Below, one piece after another: positions 24,500 through 32,624 of a stretch of DNA of 64,000 bases. Below the pieces are notes generated by a model, which had not been told where the DNA came from, ran no database searches, and was given only the letters and a program-made list of their open reading frames with translations. Each line of letters starts with the position of its first letter. Positions within the stretch are counted from its first letter, which is position 1. The translations under genes were made by a program, and so were the position numbers. Source of the stretch: G965216905 sp965216905 (GTDB taxonomy: Bacteria > Actinomycetota > Acidimicrobiia > Spongiisociales > ZC4RG35); the NCBI GenBank assembly GCA_965216905.1, contig OZ244213.1, positions 868,001 through 932,000 on the forward strand, written 5' to 3'.

Positions 24500-24919
24500 T
24501 CATCTCGTCCGGAGCAGCACCACCGGTATCCGCCGAGTCGTGCGACGCTCGTACTCGGCGAACTGGTGGGCCAGCTTCTTGAAGCGCTCGAACTCCCCGT
24601 CGCGCTCGGCACCCTCCAGCACCTCCGCCCGAACGGCGACGTCGGACGCGCCGACCGTGACGGTGGCATTCGGATTGGCCCGGAGATTGTGGAACCAGGC
24701 CGGATGCTCCGGCGCTCCACCCTTGGACGCGCAAACGGTGAATCCATGGTCGTGGTTCAAGAACATGAGTGGCGTGATCCGCGTCTTCCCGCTCTTGGCC
24801 CCGGTGTGGGTGAGCACCAGCACATCACCATCCTCGGTTCCGCCGCCCAGGCCACCTCGGGAGGCCTTGATCAGGCGGCCATGCAATGTCGTGCCGATTC
24901 GCATGAGGGTTCTCTTCAC
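24500..24919 (-). CDS. Deazaflavin (F420)-dependent nitroreductase family protein (DDN-like)
   Basis: 139 residues with a split-beta-barrel layout. DVLVLTHTGAKSGKTRITPLM is the F420-phosphate loop of the DDN/FDOR-A group, followed by SKGGAPEHPAWFHNLRANP and VLLRTR at the C terminus. Members use reduced F420 to reduce quinones or nitro compounds. It lies just upstream of the pirin gene on the same strand but is separated from it by the palindromic operator, so the two may be transcribed independently. Confidence 0.88.
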   Translation of the reverse strand: MKRTLMRIGTTLHGRLIKASRGGLGGGTEDGDVLVLTHTGAKSGKTRITPLMFLNHDHGFTVCASKGGAPEHPAWFHNLRANPNATVTVGASDVAVRAEVLEGAERDGEFERFKKLAHQFAEYERRTTRRIPVVLLRTR

Positions 24920-24941
24920 GGCCCCGAGCTTAGAAACCTAC

Positions 24942-24968
24942 GAAAGCGCGAGCCCGTTTGGCCGACCT
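24942..24968 (+). promoter_or_regulatory. Weak sigma-28-like promoter candidate for the M15 peptidase
   Basis: GAAA (24942-24945), 15 bases, GCCGACCT (24961-24968). The -10 shares GCCGAC with the flagellar promoter set here, but the -35 differs from their TTNN and the last base differs. If real, transcription would begin around 24975, at the GTG start codon. Confidence 0.35.
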
Positions 24969-24975
24969 TGAGTCC

Positions 24976-25695
24976 GTGGAGCGAATCGGAAGTGTGCTGG
25001 CGCGGATCGGCGAGATCCAAGCCCGAGTCGGGTCGTCACCGGTCCCCGGCGAGTTTCGGGCAATGCTCAGCAGCCGGCTGGCACCGAACGCATCGAACAC
25101 GGCCGGCGTCGCGGATACACCGACTGCCGCCCCGCCGCGTGGCTCCATCGCTCCGCACCTGGCAGCTCGAGGAACGGTCACGCTGGGGACGATGATGATG
25201 GGCCCTCAGCGTCCGACCAGCGCACAGACCGGACCTGCCTCGAGAGTCAGCCGTTCCAGTGAACTCGACGCGTATCTCGCCGCCCGAGGGATCGAGAACA
25301 GAAACGGACGTCTCGACCCCCATGAACTGGCCCCGATCTCCGGAGGGTGGTCGGGCCAAGCCCGCCTCCTTCCCCCGGCGGCCGCCGCCTGGGAAGAGAT
25401 GCGGGCCGCCGCAGCCGCCGAGGGCATCGACCTGCGGGTGGTGGACTCGTACCGCACCTATGAGGCGCAGGACCACGCCCACCGGGCCCACGTCCGCGGC
25501 GAGAAGGCTGCCAACGTCCTGCCGCCCGGCACCAGCGAACACGGAAACGGCCTGGCGGTCGATGTCACCAACGGCGCCATCATCGATCGGGCGGATCCGG
25601 AGTGGGCATGGCTCGAGCGCAACGCACGCCGATTCGGGTGGTACCCGATCTCGAACGAGACATGGCACTGGGAGTTCCGGGGAACACCCGGTTGA
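24976..25695 (+). CDS. M15-family D-alanyl-D-alanine carboxypeptidase, flagellum-associated
   Basis: 239 residues from GTG 24976 (TTG 24958 would add six). The C-terminal half is a zinc M15/VanY peptidase: VVDSYRTYEAQDHAHR, SEHGNGLAVDV with the His and Asp ligands, and ETWHWEFRG with the third His. It trims peptidoglycan stem peptides. The N-terminal stretch VERIGSVLARIGEIQARV closely parallels that of the lytic transglycosylase in the flagellar operon at 35901. There is no signal peptide, so like that protein it may leave the cell through the flagellar export apparatus, opening wall for the rod. Located next to the sigma-28 and flagellin genes. Confidence 0.8.
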   Translation: MERIGSVLARIGEIQARVGSSPVPGEFRAMLSSRLAPNASNTAGVADTPTAAPPRGSIAPHLAARGTVTLGTMMMGPQRPTSAQTGPASRVSRSSELDAYLAARGIENRNGRLDPHELAPISGGWSGQARLLPPAAAAWEEMRAAAAAEGIDLRVVDSYRTYEAQDHAHRAHVRGEKAANVLPPGTSEHGNGLAVDVTNGAIIDRADPEWAWLERNARRFGWYPISNETWHWEFRGTPG

Positions 25696-25702
25696 GATCG
25701 AC

Positions 25703-25721
25703 GTCGCCGGTCGCCGGCGAC
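25703..25721. terminator. Hairpin between convergent M15 peptidase and sigma-28 genes
   Basis: GTCGCCGG and CCGGCGAC form an eight-base perfect stem around a three-base loop in the 34-base gap between two convergent genes. No T-run. Probable bidirectional terminator. Confidence 0.5.
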
Positions 25722-25729
25722 ACCGCGCG

Positions 25730-26590
25730 TCAAGCCCGCAACACTCGCGTCGAGGGAGCATCCTCGGCCGCATCCAGCCGAGTGCGCCAGGTCGACTGGG
25801 TCGACACCTGTGTCAGGAAGGCAGCTCTGGCCTGTTTGCCCGGGGCCGAAGAGTCGACGGTGGGAGTCCCCTCATAGAGCGTCGAGAAGTAGGCCCGGAG
25901 CGACGTCAAGACCTCTGACCGAATCTGAGAGACGCGCGCCTGGGTCACACCCAGGTCGTCGGCGATGTCTTGCAGCAGCTCTCCGTTGAGGTAGTAACGC
26001 TCGATGACCTGGCGGTGCACGCCGGACAGATTTTCCACAGCCACCCGCAGGGTGCCGAGCAGCTCCCGCTGTTCCAGTGACCGCTCGGGCTGGACCTCGT
26101 CATCGTGGTCGACCACGGTGTCGCGAATCGACGGGCCTTCGCCGTCCTGGTCGTGATCCAGATACAACAACATCGATGCCGCCGACTTGGCCTGGATCTT
26201 GTCGACATCTTCGACCGCCATTCCCAGTGCCGCCGCCAGCTCTTGCCGGTCCGGTTGCCGGCCGGTCGTCTGACGGAGATCCGAGGCCGCCGACTCCACC
26301 TCTCGCGCCCGACGCCGAACGGAGCGGGATGCCCAGTCTCGGGTCCGGGTGGAGTCGATGATCGCGCCGCGGACACGTATGGTCGCATAGCGCTCGAAGG
26401 GAATGCCGGTGCTGGGGTCATACCGCCGGGCCGCTTCGACCAGGCCGAGTGCGCCGGCGTTCCACAGCTCTTCACGATCCACGTGCCGGGGATACCTCGC
26501 GGAAACGGCGGCAACCACCTTCCCGACCAAGTCGAGATGGTCACGGACCAAAGCGTCCGAATCGGCTGAGTGTTCGGTGGTGCGATCCAC
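25730..26590 (-). CDS. fliA: Flagellar RNA polymerase sigma factor (sigma-28, FliA/WhiG type)
   Basis: About 286 residues from GTG 26590; an in-frame ATG at 26653 would add 21. Region 2: VRDHLDLVGKVVAAVSARYP, ELWNAGALGLVEAARRYDPS and FERYATIRVRGAIIDSTRTR; region 3 follows with RDWASRSVRRRAREVE; region 4: LQDIADDLGVTQARVSQIRS. The whole layout is that of FliA/WhiG, lacking region 1. About 40 extra residues trail region 4. Divergent from fliC. It most likely reads the TTNN-N15-GCCGACNG promoters found throughout this locus. No anti-sigma FlgM gene was recognised. Confidence 0.92.
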   Translation of the reverse strand: MDRTTEHSADSDALVRDHLDLVGKVVAAVSARYPRHVDREELWNAGALGLVEAARRYDPSTGIPFERYATIRVRGAIIDSTRTRDWASRSVRRRAREVESAASDLRQTTGRQPDRQELAAALGMAVEDVDKIQAKSAASMLLYLDHDQDGEGPSIRDTVVDHDDEVQPERSLEQRELLGTLRVAVENLSGVHRQVIERYYLNGELLQDIADDLGVTQARVSQIRSEVLTSLRAYFSTLYEGTPTVDSSAPGKQARAAFLTQVSTQSTWRTRLDAAEDAPSTRVLRA

Positions 26591-26723
26591 GTATGTCCCC
26601 CGGGCGTCGCCAGCGACGGCTGAGTAATTCGGGCAAGCCGCCGATTTCTCCATCGGTCGGCAACCGGGTCGACCTTGATGACCATCGAGGGAATAGTCAC
26701 CGACCGATTTCTCGATTCGTTCC

Positions 26724-26750
26724 TTTACCGATGGTGCAGAGCGCCGACAG
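26724..26750 (+). promoter_or_regulatory. Sigma-28-type promoter of fliC
   Basis: TTTA (26724-26727), exactly 15 bases, GCCGACAG (26743-26750). One of nine elements of the same form ahead of flagellar units in this window. The expected transcript starts near 26757, giving a leader of about 95 bases before the fliC GTG. Confidence 0.7.
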
Positions 26751-26760
26751 AGCCCCCAGT

Positions 26761-26772
26761 CGACACGGATGT
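26761..26772 (+). promoter_or_regulatory. Upstream CsrA-like binding site in the fliC leader
   Basis: ACACGGATGT within this 12-mer matches 9 of 12 positions of the published CsrA consensus RUACARGGAUGU, with the GGA core. It lies close to the inferred 5' end and is followed by a small perfect hairpin (GGCCGC/GCGGCC, 26779-26793). Confidence 0.5.
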
Positions 26773-26834
26773 TGACGAGGCCGCCAGGCGGCCGCCGGGT
26801 TCCGAGACGGAGTCCGAAAACGCAAGCGCACGAC

Positions 26835-26846
26835 CTACAAGGAGGT
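26835..26846 (+). promoter_or_regulatory. CsrA-like site overlapping the fliC ribosome binding site
   Basis: CTACAAGGAGGT matches 10 of 12 positions of RUACARGGAUGU and contains the fliC Shine-Dalgarno GGAGG (26841-26845), six bases before the GTG. CsrA bound here would block ribosome entry, as in the Bacillus subtilis hag leader; FliW, encoded at 52227-52715, would relieve this. Confidence 0.6.
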
Positions 26847-26851
26847 ACACA

Positions 26852-27667
26852 GTGCGTATCAACCAGAACGTTGCGGCATACAACGCCTTCCGCAACCTGT
26901 CCACCACCAACGGCCAGCTCGGCAAGTCGCTCGAGAAGCTGTCCTCGGGTTTCCGGATCAACCGGGCGGCCGACGACGCATCTGGTCTCGCCAAGTCGGA
27001 GAGCCTTCGGGCCGAGATCCGCGGGAGCCGCCAGGCCGTCCGCAACGCCCAAGACGGCGTCAGCTTCGTGCAGACGGCTGAAGGCGCACTGAACGAGGTG
27101 CACTCCATCCTGCAGCGCATGCGTGAGCTGGCCGTCGATGCCGCCAACACGGCAACCACCGACGGCTCGGCCCAGCAGCTGGAGATCGCGGAGCTCTTGT
27201 CCGAGATCACCGCCATCGGGGCCAACACCACCTTCTCCGGCAACGACGTGTTCCAGGACTACTCGACCACCGCGCTGACCTTCCACGTGGGAGCCAACGC
27301 CGGCGAGACGCTCGAGATCTCGAGCAACCTGACGCTGTCGAGCGCCGCGGTCGGCGGTGTCGATGTGAGCGCAGTGGACGTGTCGGCCGACGCCGATGCC
27401 GCCATCACCGCCATCGACAACGCCATCGACGGTCTGTCGACCACTCGTGCCACCCTGGGTGCCACCCAGAACCGGCTCGAGCACGTGATCGCCAACCTGA
27501 GCGTCGCAGTCGAGAACCTCTCGGCCTCCGAGTCTCGGGTTCGTGACACCGACATGGCCGAAGAGATGGTCACCTTCACCCGGAACCAGATCATGGTCCA
27601 GGCCGGTACGGCGATGCTCGCCCAGGCCAACCAGGTCCCGGCGACGGTCCTGTCCCTCCTCCAGTAG
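26852..27667 (+). CDS. fliC: Flagellin
   Basis: 271 residues, an unusually compact flagellin consisting of the conserved D0/D1 ends with little between. N terminus: MRINQNVAAYNAFRNL, LEKLSSGFRINRAADDASG, then the D1 helix AEGALNEVHSILQRMRELAV. C terminus: ALGATQNRLEHVIANLSVAVENL, ESRVRDTDMAEEMVTFTRNQ and ending in VLSLLQ, which packs the filament core and is read by FliS. There is no hypervariable D2/D3 domain, so the filament surface should be smooth. Starts at GTG behind GGAGG. Its own sigma-28 promoter and a two-site CsrA leader precede it. Confidence 0.95.
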   Translation: MRINQNVAAYNAFRNLSTTNGQLGKSLEKLSSGFRINRAADDASGLAKSESLRAEIRGSRQAVRNAQDGVSFVQTAEGALNEVHSILQRMRELAVDAANTATTDGSAQQLEIAELLSEITAIGANTTFSGNDVFQDYSTTALTFHVGANAGETLEISSNLTLSSAAVGGVDVSAVDVSADADAAITAIDNAIDGLSTTRATLGATQNRLEHVIANLSVAVENLSASESRVRDTDMAEEMVTFTRNQIMVQAGTAMLAQANQVPATVLSLLQ

Positions 27668-27684
27668 GGGACGACACCATCAAC

Positions 27685-27718
27685 GGGTGGCTCCGGCGAC
27701 TGATCGCCGGAGCCACCC
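27685..27718 (+). terminator. Strong hairpin after fliC
   Basis: Fifteen-base perfect arms (27685-27699 and 27704-27718) enclose a CTGA tetraloop, starting 18 bases after the fliC stop. There is no T-run. It probably stabilises the fliC 3' end or partly terminates, so that the downstream fliD-fliS genes are expressed at lower level. Confidence 0.65.
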
Positions 27719-27754
27719 ACCCGAATACCCGCACGGAACGCTGAAGGACCGATC

Positions 27755-29101
27755 ATGAGTCTCCCGCTCTTCAACATCGGCGGATTGATGTCCGGCTTGG
27801 ACACCAATTCCATCATCAAGGGTCTGCTCGATGTCGAGCGCATCCCGGTCACGCAGCTCCAATCGCGCCGCGCCGCAATCGTCGCCAAGGACACGGCGTG
27901 GCAGGACGTCAGCACTCGCTTCAGTGCCGTCCGCTCAGCGCTCAATGCCGTCGACACTTCCGCCGAAGTCGACGGATTCGTCACGGCCGCATCCTCAGAC
28001 GAGGCAACCGTGGCCGCCACCGCATCCGGAACGGCACAGCCCGGCTCCCTGACATTCACCGTCGATCGACTGGCCTCGACCCACCGGGTCGCCTCGACCG
28101 CCGGCTACTTCGGAGCAACCGACCTGGTCGGCTCCGGCGACTTCACCATCACGGTCGGAGGCACCGGTCACACCGTCACCGCCGAGGCATCGACGACCGT
28201 TTCGGGACTCGCCCAAAAGATCAATGCCCTCGACATCGGCGTTACCGCCAGCGTCGTTTCCATCGACGGCTCGACCAGCGAGCTGGTTTTCTCCGCCGAC
28301 TCACCCGGCTCCGATGCCGCATTCACCACCTCATCGACGATCTCTTCCCTCTCCACCACTTCCGTGGTCGAACAGGGCCTCAACGCATTGCTCACCGTGG
28401 GAAGCGGACCGGGTGCCCTCTTTCTGGAACGAAGCACCAACAGCGTCACCGACGTCCTGGCGGGTGTCACGCTCGACCTCAAACAGGCGGGGCCCGACCC
28501 CGTCACCGTCACCGTGCAGCAGGATTTCGAAGCCACCGTCACCGCGGTGGATGCCGTGATGACCGAGATCAATGCGGCACTCACGAAACTGGGCGAGCTC
28601 ACCGCATACAACGCAGACGCCGAGAAGGGCGGCGTGCTCGTCGGCGACGGCACTGCTCGTTCGATGCTCATCGACTTGCGGTCGGCAGTATCCGGAACCG
28701 TGCAGGCGGGCGCGACCGAGTTCGCCGTTCCCTCCGCCATCGGCATCTCCCTGTCCCGTGAGGGCACATTCACCATCGACACCACCAAGTTGCAGTCGGC
28801 CCTCGAGGCCAACCACGACGAGGCCACTGCCATCATCGACGCAGTCGCCGCTTCGCTCGACGGGTACCTCGAGGAGGTGGAGGGCAGTTCGGGTCGGATC
28901 GCCCGGGCACGCGACGCGTGGCAGTCCCAGATCGACAGCATGGACGACCGGATCGAGGCGATGGAAGATCGCATCGACCGGCGAGAAGCGCAGTTGCTCC
29001 GGCAGTTCACCGGGCTCGAGACGGCGATGGCGTCACTGACCGCCCAGGCGTCGTGGCTCTCCAGTCAGATCGGTGCGCTCAACGCAGGGGGAGGATCATG
29101 A
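27755..29101 (+). CDS. fliD: Flagellar filament cap protein FliD (HAP2)
   Basis: 448 residues. N-terminal block FNIGGLMSGLDTNSIIKGLL and VERIPVTQLQSRRAAI is the FliD_N signature; the central part is a Thr/Ser/Ala-rich beta domain; the C-terminal coiled coil runs through DSMDDRIEAMEDRIDRREAQ and ends LRQFTGLETAMASLTAQASW, the typical FliD end. The cap sits at the filament tip and folds arriving flagellin. No sigma-28-type promoter was found in the gap to fliC, so it is likely read through from there. Overlaps fliS (ATGA). Confidence 0.92.
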   Translation: MSLPLFNIGGLMSGLDTNSIIKGLLDVERIPVTQLQSRRAAIVAKDTAWQDVSTRFSAVRSALNAVDTSAEVDGFVTAASSDEATVAATASGTAQPGSLTFTVDRLASTHRVASTAGYFGATDLVGSGDFTITVGGTGHTVTAEASTTVSGLAQKINALDIGVTASVVSIDGSTSELVFSADSPGSDAAFTTSSTISSLSTTSVVEQGLNALLTVGSGPGALFLERSTNSVTDVLAGVTLDLKQAGPDPVTVTVQQDFEATVTAVDAVMTEINAALTKLGELTAYNADAEKGGVLVGDGTARSMLIDLRSAVSGTVQAGATEFAVPSAIGISLSREGTFTIDTTKLQSALEANHDEATAIIDAVAASLDGYLEEVEGSSGRIARARDAWQSQIDSMDDRIEAMEDRIDRREAQLLRQFTGLETAMASLTAQASWLSSQIGALNAGGGS

Positions 29102-29520
29102 CACAGCTCACCTATCAGACTTCGCCGTACCAGTCGGCCGGATCCGCGTACCGCACCCAAGCGGTGGGAACCGCCGGGCCGGCGCAGCTCGTCATCATGC
29201 TCTACGACGGTGCACTCGGGTCGATCGCCAAGGCGAAGGCCGGGATGGCGGTGGGCGGCCGGGAGTCGATCGAGATGGTCAACACCGAGTTGAACCGAGC
29301 CCAGAACATCATCACCGAACTGCAGCTGTCGCTCGACCATGAACGGGGCGGCACAATCGCCGGCAACCTGGCGGCGATCTACGACTTCTGTCTGACCCAG
29401 CTCACCGAAGCCAACCTCAGCAAGGACCCGATCAGCCTCGACGGGGTGACATCACACCTGGCAGAACTGCGCGAGGCGTTCGCCGATGCCGCCGCCCAGG
29501 TGGCGGCCGGAGCGGCATGA
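29098..29520 (+). CDS. fliS: Flagellin export chaperone FliS
   Basis: 140 residues, helical. Contains YQTSPYQSAGSAYRTQAVGT and PAQLVIMLYDGALGSIAKAK, the FliS helix-1 and -2 signature, then NRAQNIITELQLSLDHERGG. It holds the disordered C terminus of flagellin before export and in some bacteria contributes to the FliW-CsrA-flagellin switch. GGGGGAGG precedes the ATG. Overlaps both neighbours by four bases. Confidence 0.92.
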   Translation: MTQLTYQTSPYQSAGSAYRTQAVGTAGPAQLVIMLYDGALGSIAKAKAGMAVGGRESIEMVNTELNRAQNIITELQLSLDHERGGTIAGNLAAIYDFCLTQLTEANLSKDPISLDGVTSHLAELREAFADAAAQVAAGAA

Positions 29521-29798
29521 GCGTCGTCGCCGACCTTCGAAGGAGTCTCGAGACGCTCGAACACCTTCTGGACGGCGAGTACTGGGAAATGCTCGTCGAC
29601 CATCGCAGTGGCGTGCCGGAAGGATCGGTCGATCCCTCCGACCTGCAAGCGCTCGTGGCGATCAAGGCCCACGTGGACGAACTGCGTGTCCGGGTGGCGG
29701 CCCAGCTCGAATCGGTCCGCGCCGAACTCGAGAGCACACCAACCGCCCGGCGGGCCGCCAAGGCATACCTCAGTGCCGCCCCGACCCCAGACAGCTGA
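29517..29798 (+). CDS. Small helical protein in the FliT position
   Basis: 93 residues, predicted to be two or three helices (LRRSLETLEHLLDGEYWEML and then VAIKAHVDELRVRVAAQLES). By position, directly after fliS and overlapping it by four bases, it is where fliT (the FliD chaperone) usually lies, and size and helix content agree, but I see no decisive sequence match. No membrane segment or signal peptide. Confidence 0.55.
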   Translation: MSVVADLRRSLETLEHLLDGEYWEMLVDHRSGVPEGSVDPSDLQALVAIKAHVDELRVRVAAQLESVRAELESTPTARRAAKAYLSAAPTPDS

Positions 29799-29924
29799 TC
29801 CCGGGATCTGATCCGGAGAAGTGACTCGGGCGACCGACGCCCTCCGACCGACGCCTCGACGCCGACTCCTCCGCAGGAACGGGCGAGGTGGGTCGACCTG
29901 CCGACCGGCATCCGACGCCTCCCC

Positions 29925-29951
29925 TTAACTCGCCGAGGGTCGGGCCGACCG
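29925..29951 (+). promoter_or_regulatory. Sigma-28-type promoter of the flgBC-fliE operon
   Basis: TTAA (29925-29928), 15 bases, GCCGACCG (29944-29951), in the 204-base gap between the FliT-position gene and flgB. Transcription would start near 29958. The rest of this gap holds no other recognisable feature. Confidence 0.65.
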
Positions 29952-30002
29952 TACCAAGACAACCCAACGAGAAGGATCTCGCGAGGCTTCAAGGAAGAGC
30001 GC

Positions 30003-30398
30003 ATGAGCGTTCTTCCTTTTCGCGTTCCGAAGGAAGTGCCCATGCTGCCGATCAGCGACAAGACCATCGATGCCATCGAGTACGCGATGCGTGCGCTGGA
30101 GATGCGCTCCCGGGTCACCGCCCACAACGTGGCAAACGCACAGGTCCCCGACTTTCGGGCGTCGCGGGTCAGTTTCGAGTCTGAACTCGCACGGGCCCTC
30201 GAAGGACGACGGGGCGTCGACCGTGTCGGCTCACCCACCGTGGTCGCAGCCTTGGGCGAGCCCGACGCCACCGGCAACGACGTCAACATCGAGGAGGAGG
30301 TCGTCGACATGATCCAGACCAACCTCTACGAGCAGGCCATGGTCGAGGCGTTCAACTTCAAGACCGGCGTGTTGCGGACCGCCATCCGAGGTCAGTGA
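30003..30398 (+). CDS. flgB: Flagellar proximal rod protein FlgB
   Basis: 131 residues from ATG 30003; ATG 30042 (118 residues, GAAGGA eight bases ahead) is equally plausible and starts right at the family homology. Family features: DAIEYAMRALEMRSRVTAHN, VANAQVPDFRASRV and a C-terminal NDVNIEEEVVDMIQTNLYEQ helix. FlgB sits just above FliE at the base of the rod. First gene of the long basal-body operon. Confidence 0.9.
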   Translation: MSVLPFRVPKEVPMLPISDKTIDAIEYAMRALEMRSRVTAHNVANAQVPDFRASRVSFESELARALEGRRGVDRVGSPTVVAALGEPDATGNDVNIEEEVVDMIQTNLYEQAMVEAFNFKTGVLRTAIRGQ

Positions 30399-30808
30399 TG
30401 GGAGCGTTCGACACCATCGACATCGGCGCCACCGGAGCCAACGTCAGCCAGGTCTGGCTGGACGCCATCGCCCACAACCTCGCCAACGTAAACACGGTGC
30501 GTGCGTCGGACGCCGAACCCTTCCGTGCGCTGCTGGTCCACGCCGAAGAGGACATCGACCCCCGAGGAGGCGTGGGCGACGGGGTACGGGCCGTGGAGGT
30601 CCTGCGGTCCGAGGGCGATCCGATGTGGGTGTACGACCCGTCGCACCCCCTGGCGGACGAGGAGGGGTACGTGGTCCGACCGGTCATCGACGTGGCCGGA
30701 CAGATGTCCGATCTGATCGTCGCGCAACGCAGCTACCAGATGAATCTCCAGGTGATCCGATCGGCCGAGGAGGCCTATCAGGCGGCATTGAGGATCGGTC
30801 GCCAATGA
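30398..30808 (+). CDS. flgC: Flagellar proximal rod protein FlgC
   Basis: 136 residues. GAFDTIDIGATGANVSQVWL and IAHNLANVNTVRASDAEPF give the rod-protein N-terminal helix; DPSHPLADEEGYV is the FlgC signature block (P-x-A-D-x-x-G-Y-V); the C terminus carries QRSYQMNLQVIRSAEEAYQ. I prefer ATG 30398 (GAGG six bases ahead) over GTG 30395. Overlaps flgB by one base and fliE by four. Confidence 0.93.
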   Translation: MGAFDTIDIGATGANVSQVWLDAIAHNLANVNTVRASDAEPFRALLVHAEEDIDPRGGVGDGVRAVEVLRSEGDPMWVYDPSHPLADEEGYVVRPVIDVAGQMSDLIVAQRSYQMNLQVIRSAEEAYQAALRIGRQ

Positions 30809-31092
30809 TGATCCCTCCGATCTCCGGCATCACCACCGCGCCGGTGGCCGCACCGAACCCGGCTTCGCCCCAGGGTGACTTCGGAAAGGCGATCACGTCG
30901 GCGCTCGAATCGGTCTCACAGGCCGAATTCACGGCGAACTCCCTTGCCGAGGACGTCGCGATCGGCGGCGAAACCAGCGTCCAGGAACTGATGGTGGCAA
31001 CCACCAAGGCGGCGCTCAGCGTCGACCTGCTCGTGCAGGTGCGGAACAAGGCCGTTGAGGCCTACCAGGAGATCATGAGGATGCAGATCTAG
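30805..31092 (+). CDS. fliE: Flagellar hook-basal body complex protein FliE
   Basis: 95 residues. FGKAITSALESVSQAEFTAN, then LAEDVAIGGETSVQELMVAT and VQVRNKAVEAYQEIMRMQI, the FliE C-terminal helix. It is the adaptor between the MS-ring and the rod. Overlaps flgC (ATGA) and its stop shares its last base with the fliF GTG. Confidence 0.93.
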   Translation: MMIPPISGITTAPVAAPNPASPQGDFGKAITSALESVSQAEFTANSLAEDVAIGGETSVQELMVATTKAALSVDLLVQVRNKAVEAYQEIMRMQI

Positions 31093-32624
31093 TGCAACAG
31101 AAGACCCGCCCCACCGACATGTTGAGAGCGTTGCCGGTCGCCCATCAGGTGGTCATCGGAATCGCCGCCGTCGTTCTGATCATGGCCGCATTTCTGTTCT
31201 TTCAATGGGTGAGCACCCCCACGTACACGGTCCTGTACACCGGCCTGGACGACCAGACGCTGGCGACGGTCGTCGACGAACTGGAGCAGCAGGGAGTGCC
31301 CTACCAGCTCGAGGCGGGTGGAAGCCGCGTGCTCGTTCCCAAGGCTCAGGTCTACAAGGTGCGTGGAGATCTGGCTGCGGCCGGAGTCCGCTCGGGGTCC
31401 GTCCCGGAGGGCTATGAGCTTCTCGACGGCGAGGGCCTCAGCGTTTCCGACTTCCGCCAACGCGTCGACTACCAACGGGCGCTGGAAGGTGAGCTGGCGC
31501 GCACGCTCATCGCCATGAACGACATCTCCTCCGCCACCGTCCATCTGGTGCTTCCAGAAGAGACTCTGTTCGTCGAGGACGAAGAGGCGGTGACCGCATC
31601 GGTACTGGTGCACCCCACGCGTCCGCTCGGTGAGCTCGAGATCGAAACCATCACGTTCCTCGTCGCCTCCTCTGTCGAAGGTCTCGACGCCACCAACGTG
31701 ACCGTCGCCGATGTCGACGGCCAGGTGCTGCACGCCGCCGGCGATCTGACCGGTGGGTCGGCGATGAGCAATCGAAACCTCCGGATGACCCGCGACTTCG
31801 AGCAGTCGCTCGCCACCGACGTGCGCAACCTCCTGGCCTCGGTGAGCGGTCCGAACTCGGCATCCGTCGTCGTTCGTGCCCAGCTCGACTTCGACGAGGA
31901 GTCGGTGGAATCGGAGACATACGACCCCGAGAGCTCCACCGCACTCCGCGAGCAGACGATCGAAGAGGATTTCGTCGGTGCCGGTACGCCTCCCGGAGGG
32001 ACGCTGGGCGTGGACGGTCAACCGCTCGCCACGGACGACGGCGAGAGCTACACATACGATCGAAGCGAGGCCATCCGCGAGTTCGGTGTCGATCGGGTCG
32101 TCTCACGCACGATCACCGCACCGGGCCGGGTGGAGCACCTCTCGGTGGCAGTCGTGGTCGACGACGGCTCGCTGACGGGCGCCCCGGTTCCCACACTGAA
32201 CGAGGTCCAGAGCCTCGTATCGGCAGCCGTGGGCCTCGACGCCGAACGAGGCGACACGATCTCGGTCACCGCGGTCGCCTTCCCGCCTCTGGAAGCTGCG
32301 GACGAGGCGGAGGCAGCTGCCGATGCGGGTGGGTTCGACCCGCTCGCACTGCTCCCCCAGGCAATCGGCGCCCTCGTCATGCTGGTCGTCGCCGCCGCAC
32401 TCTTCCTGATGGCCCGGGCCGGAAAGCCGGCGGAGGAACAGTTGATCATCGACGAGCAAGGAGTCGTCGCACTTCCCGCACCGGCCGGCCAGCCGGTCCC
32501 GCGCTCCGAACAGCCCGAGCTGGTCGGCGCCGGGGGCATTCGACCCGAAGTGATGTCGATGGTGCAGAAGCAGCCCGAGGAGATCGCGGTGCTCCTCAGG
32601 AGCTGGCTGGCTGATCGCCGATGA
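31092..32624 (+). CDS. fliF: Flagellar MS-ring protein FliF
   Basis: 510 residues. Two membrane helices, at about 20-38 (VVIGIAAVVLIMAAFLFFQ) and 425-445 (IGALVMLVVAAALFLMA), enclose the periplasmic-side ring-building motifs: YTVLYTGLDDQTLATVVDEL, VPKAQVYKVRGDLAAAG, and SVSDFRQRVDYQRALEGELA. The FliG-binding tail is RPEVMSMVQKQPEEIAVLL. The start is GTG 31092, sharing a base with the fliE stop. Confidence 0.94.
   Translation: MQQKTRPTDMLRALPVAHQVVIGIAAVVLIMAAFLFFQWVSTPTYTVLYTGLDDQTLATVVDELEQQGVPYQLEAGGSRVLVPKAQVYKVRGDLAAAGVRSGSVPEGYELLDGEGLSVSDFRQRVDYQRALEGELARTLIAMNDISSATVHLVLPEETLFVEDEEAVTASVLVHPTRPLGELEIETITFLVASSVEGLDATNVTVADVDGQVLHAAGDLTGGSAMSNRNLRMTRDFEQSLATDVRNLLASVSGPNSASVVVRAQLDFDEESVESETYDPESSTALREQTIEEDFVGAGTPPGGTLGVDGQPLATDDGESYTYDRSEAIREFGVDRVVSRTITAPGRVEHLSVAVVVDDGSLTGAPVPTLNEVQSLVSAAVGLDAERGDTISVTAVAFPPLEAADEAEAAADAGGFDPLALLPQAIGALVMLVVAAALFLMARAGKPAEEQLIIDEQGVVALPAPAGQPVPRSEQPELVGAGGIRPEVMSMVQKQPEEIAVLLRSWLADRR

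Noticed and set aside
26640..26700. Additional sigma-28 promoter at the GCCGATTT near 26650
   Set aside because: The -10-like match is good, but the upstream TAAT is only 11 bases away rather than 15.
25730..27484. 584-residue minus-strand frame extending sigma-28 far upstream
   Set aside because: Everything beyond about 26653 is antisense to fliC and has no sigma-factor similarity.
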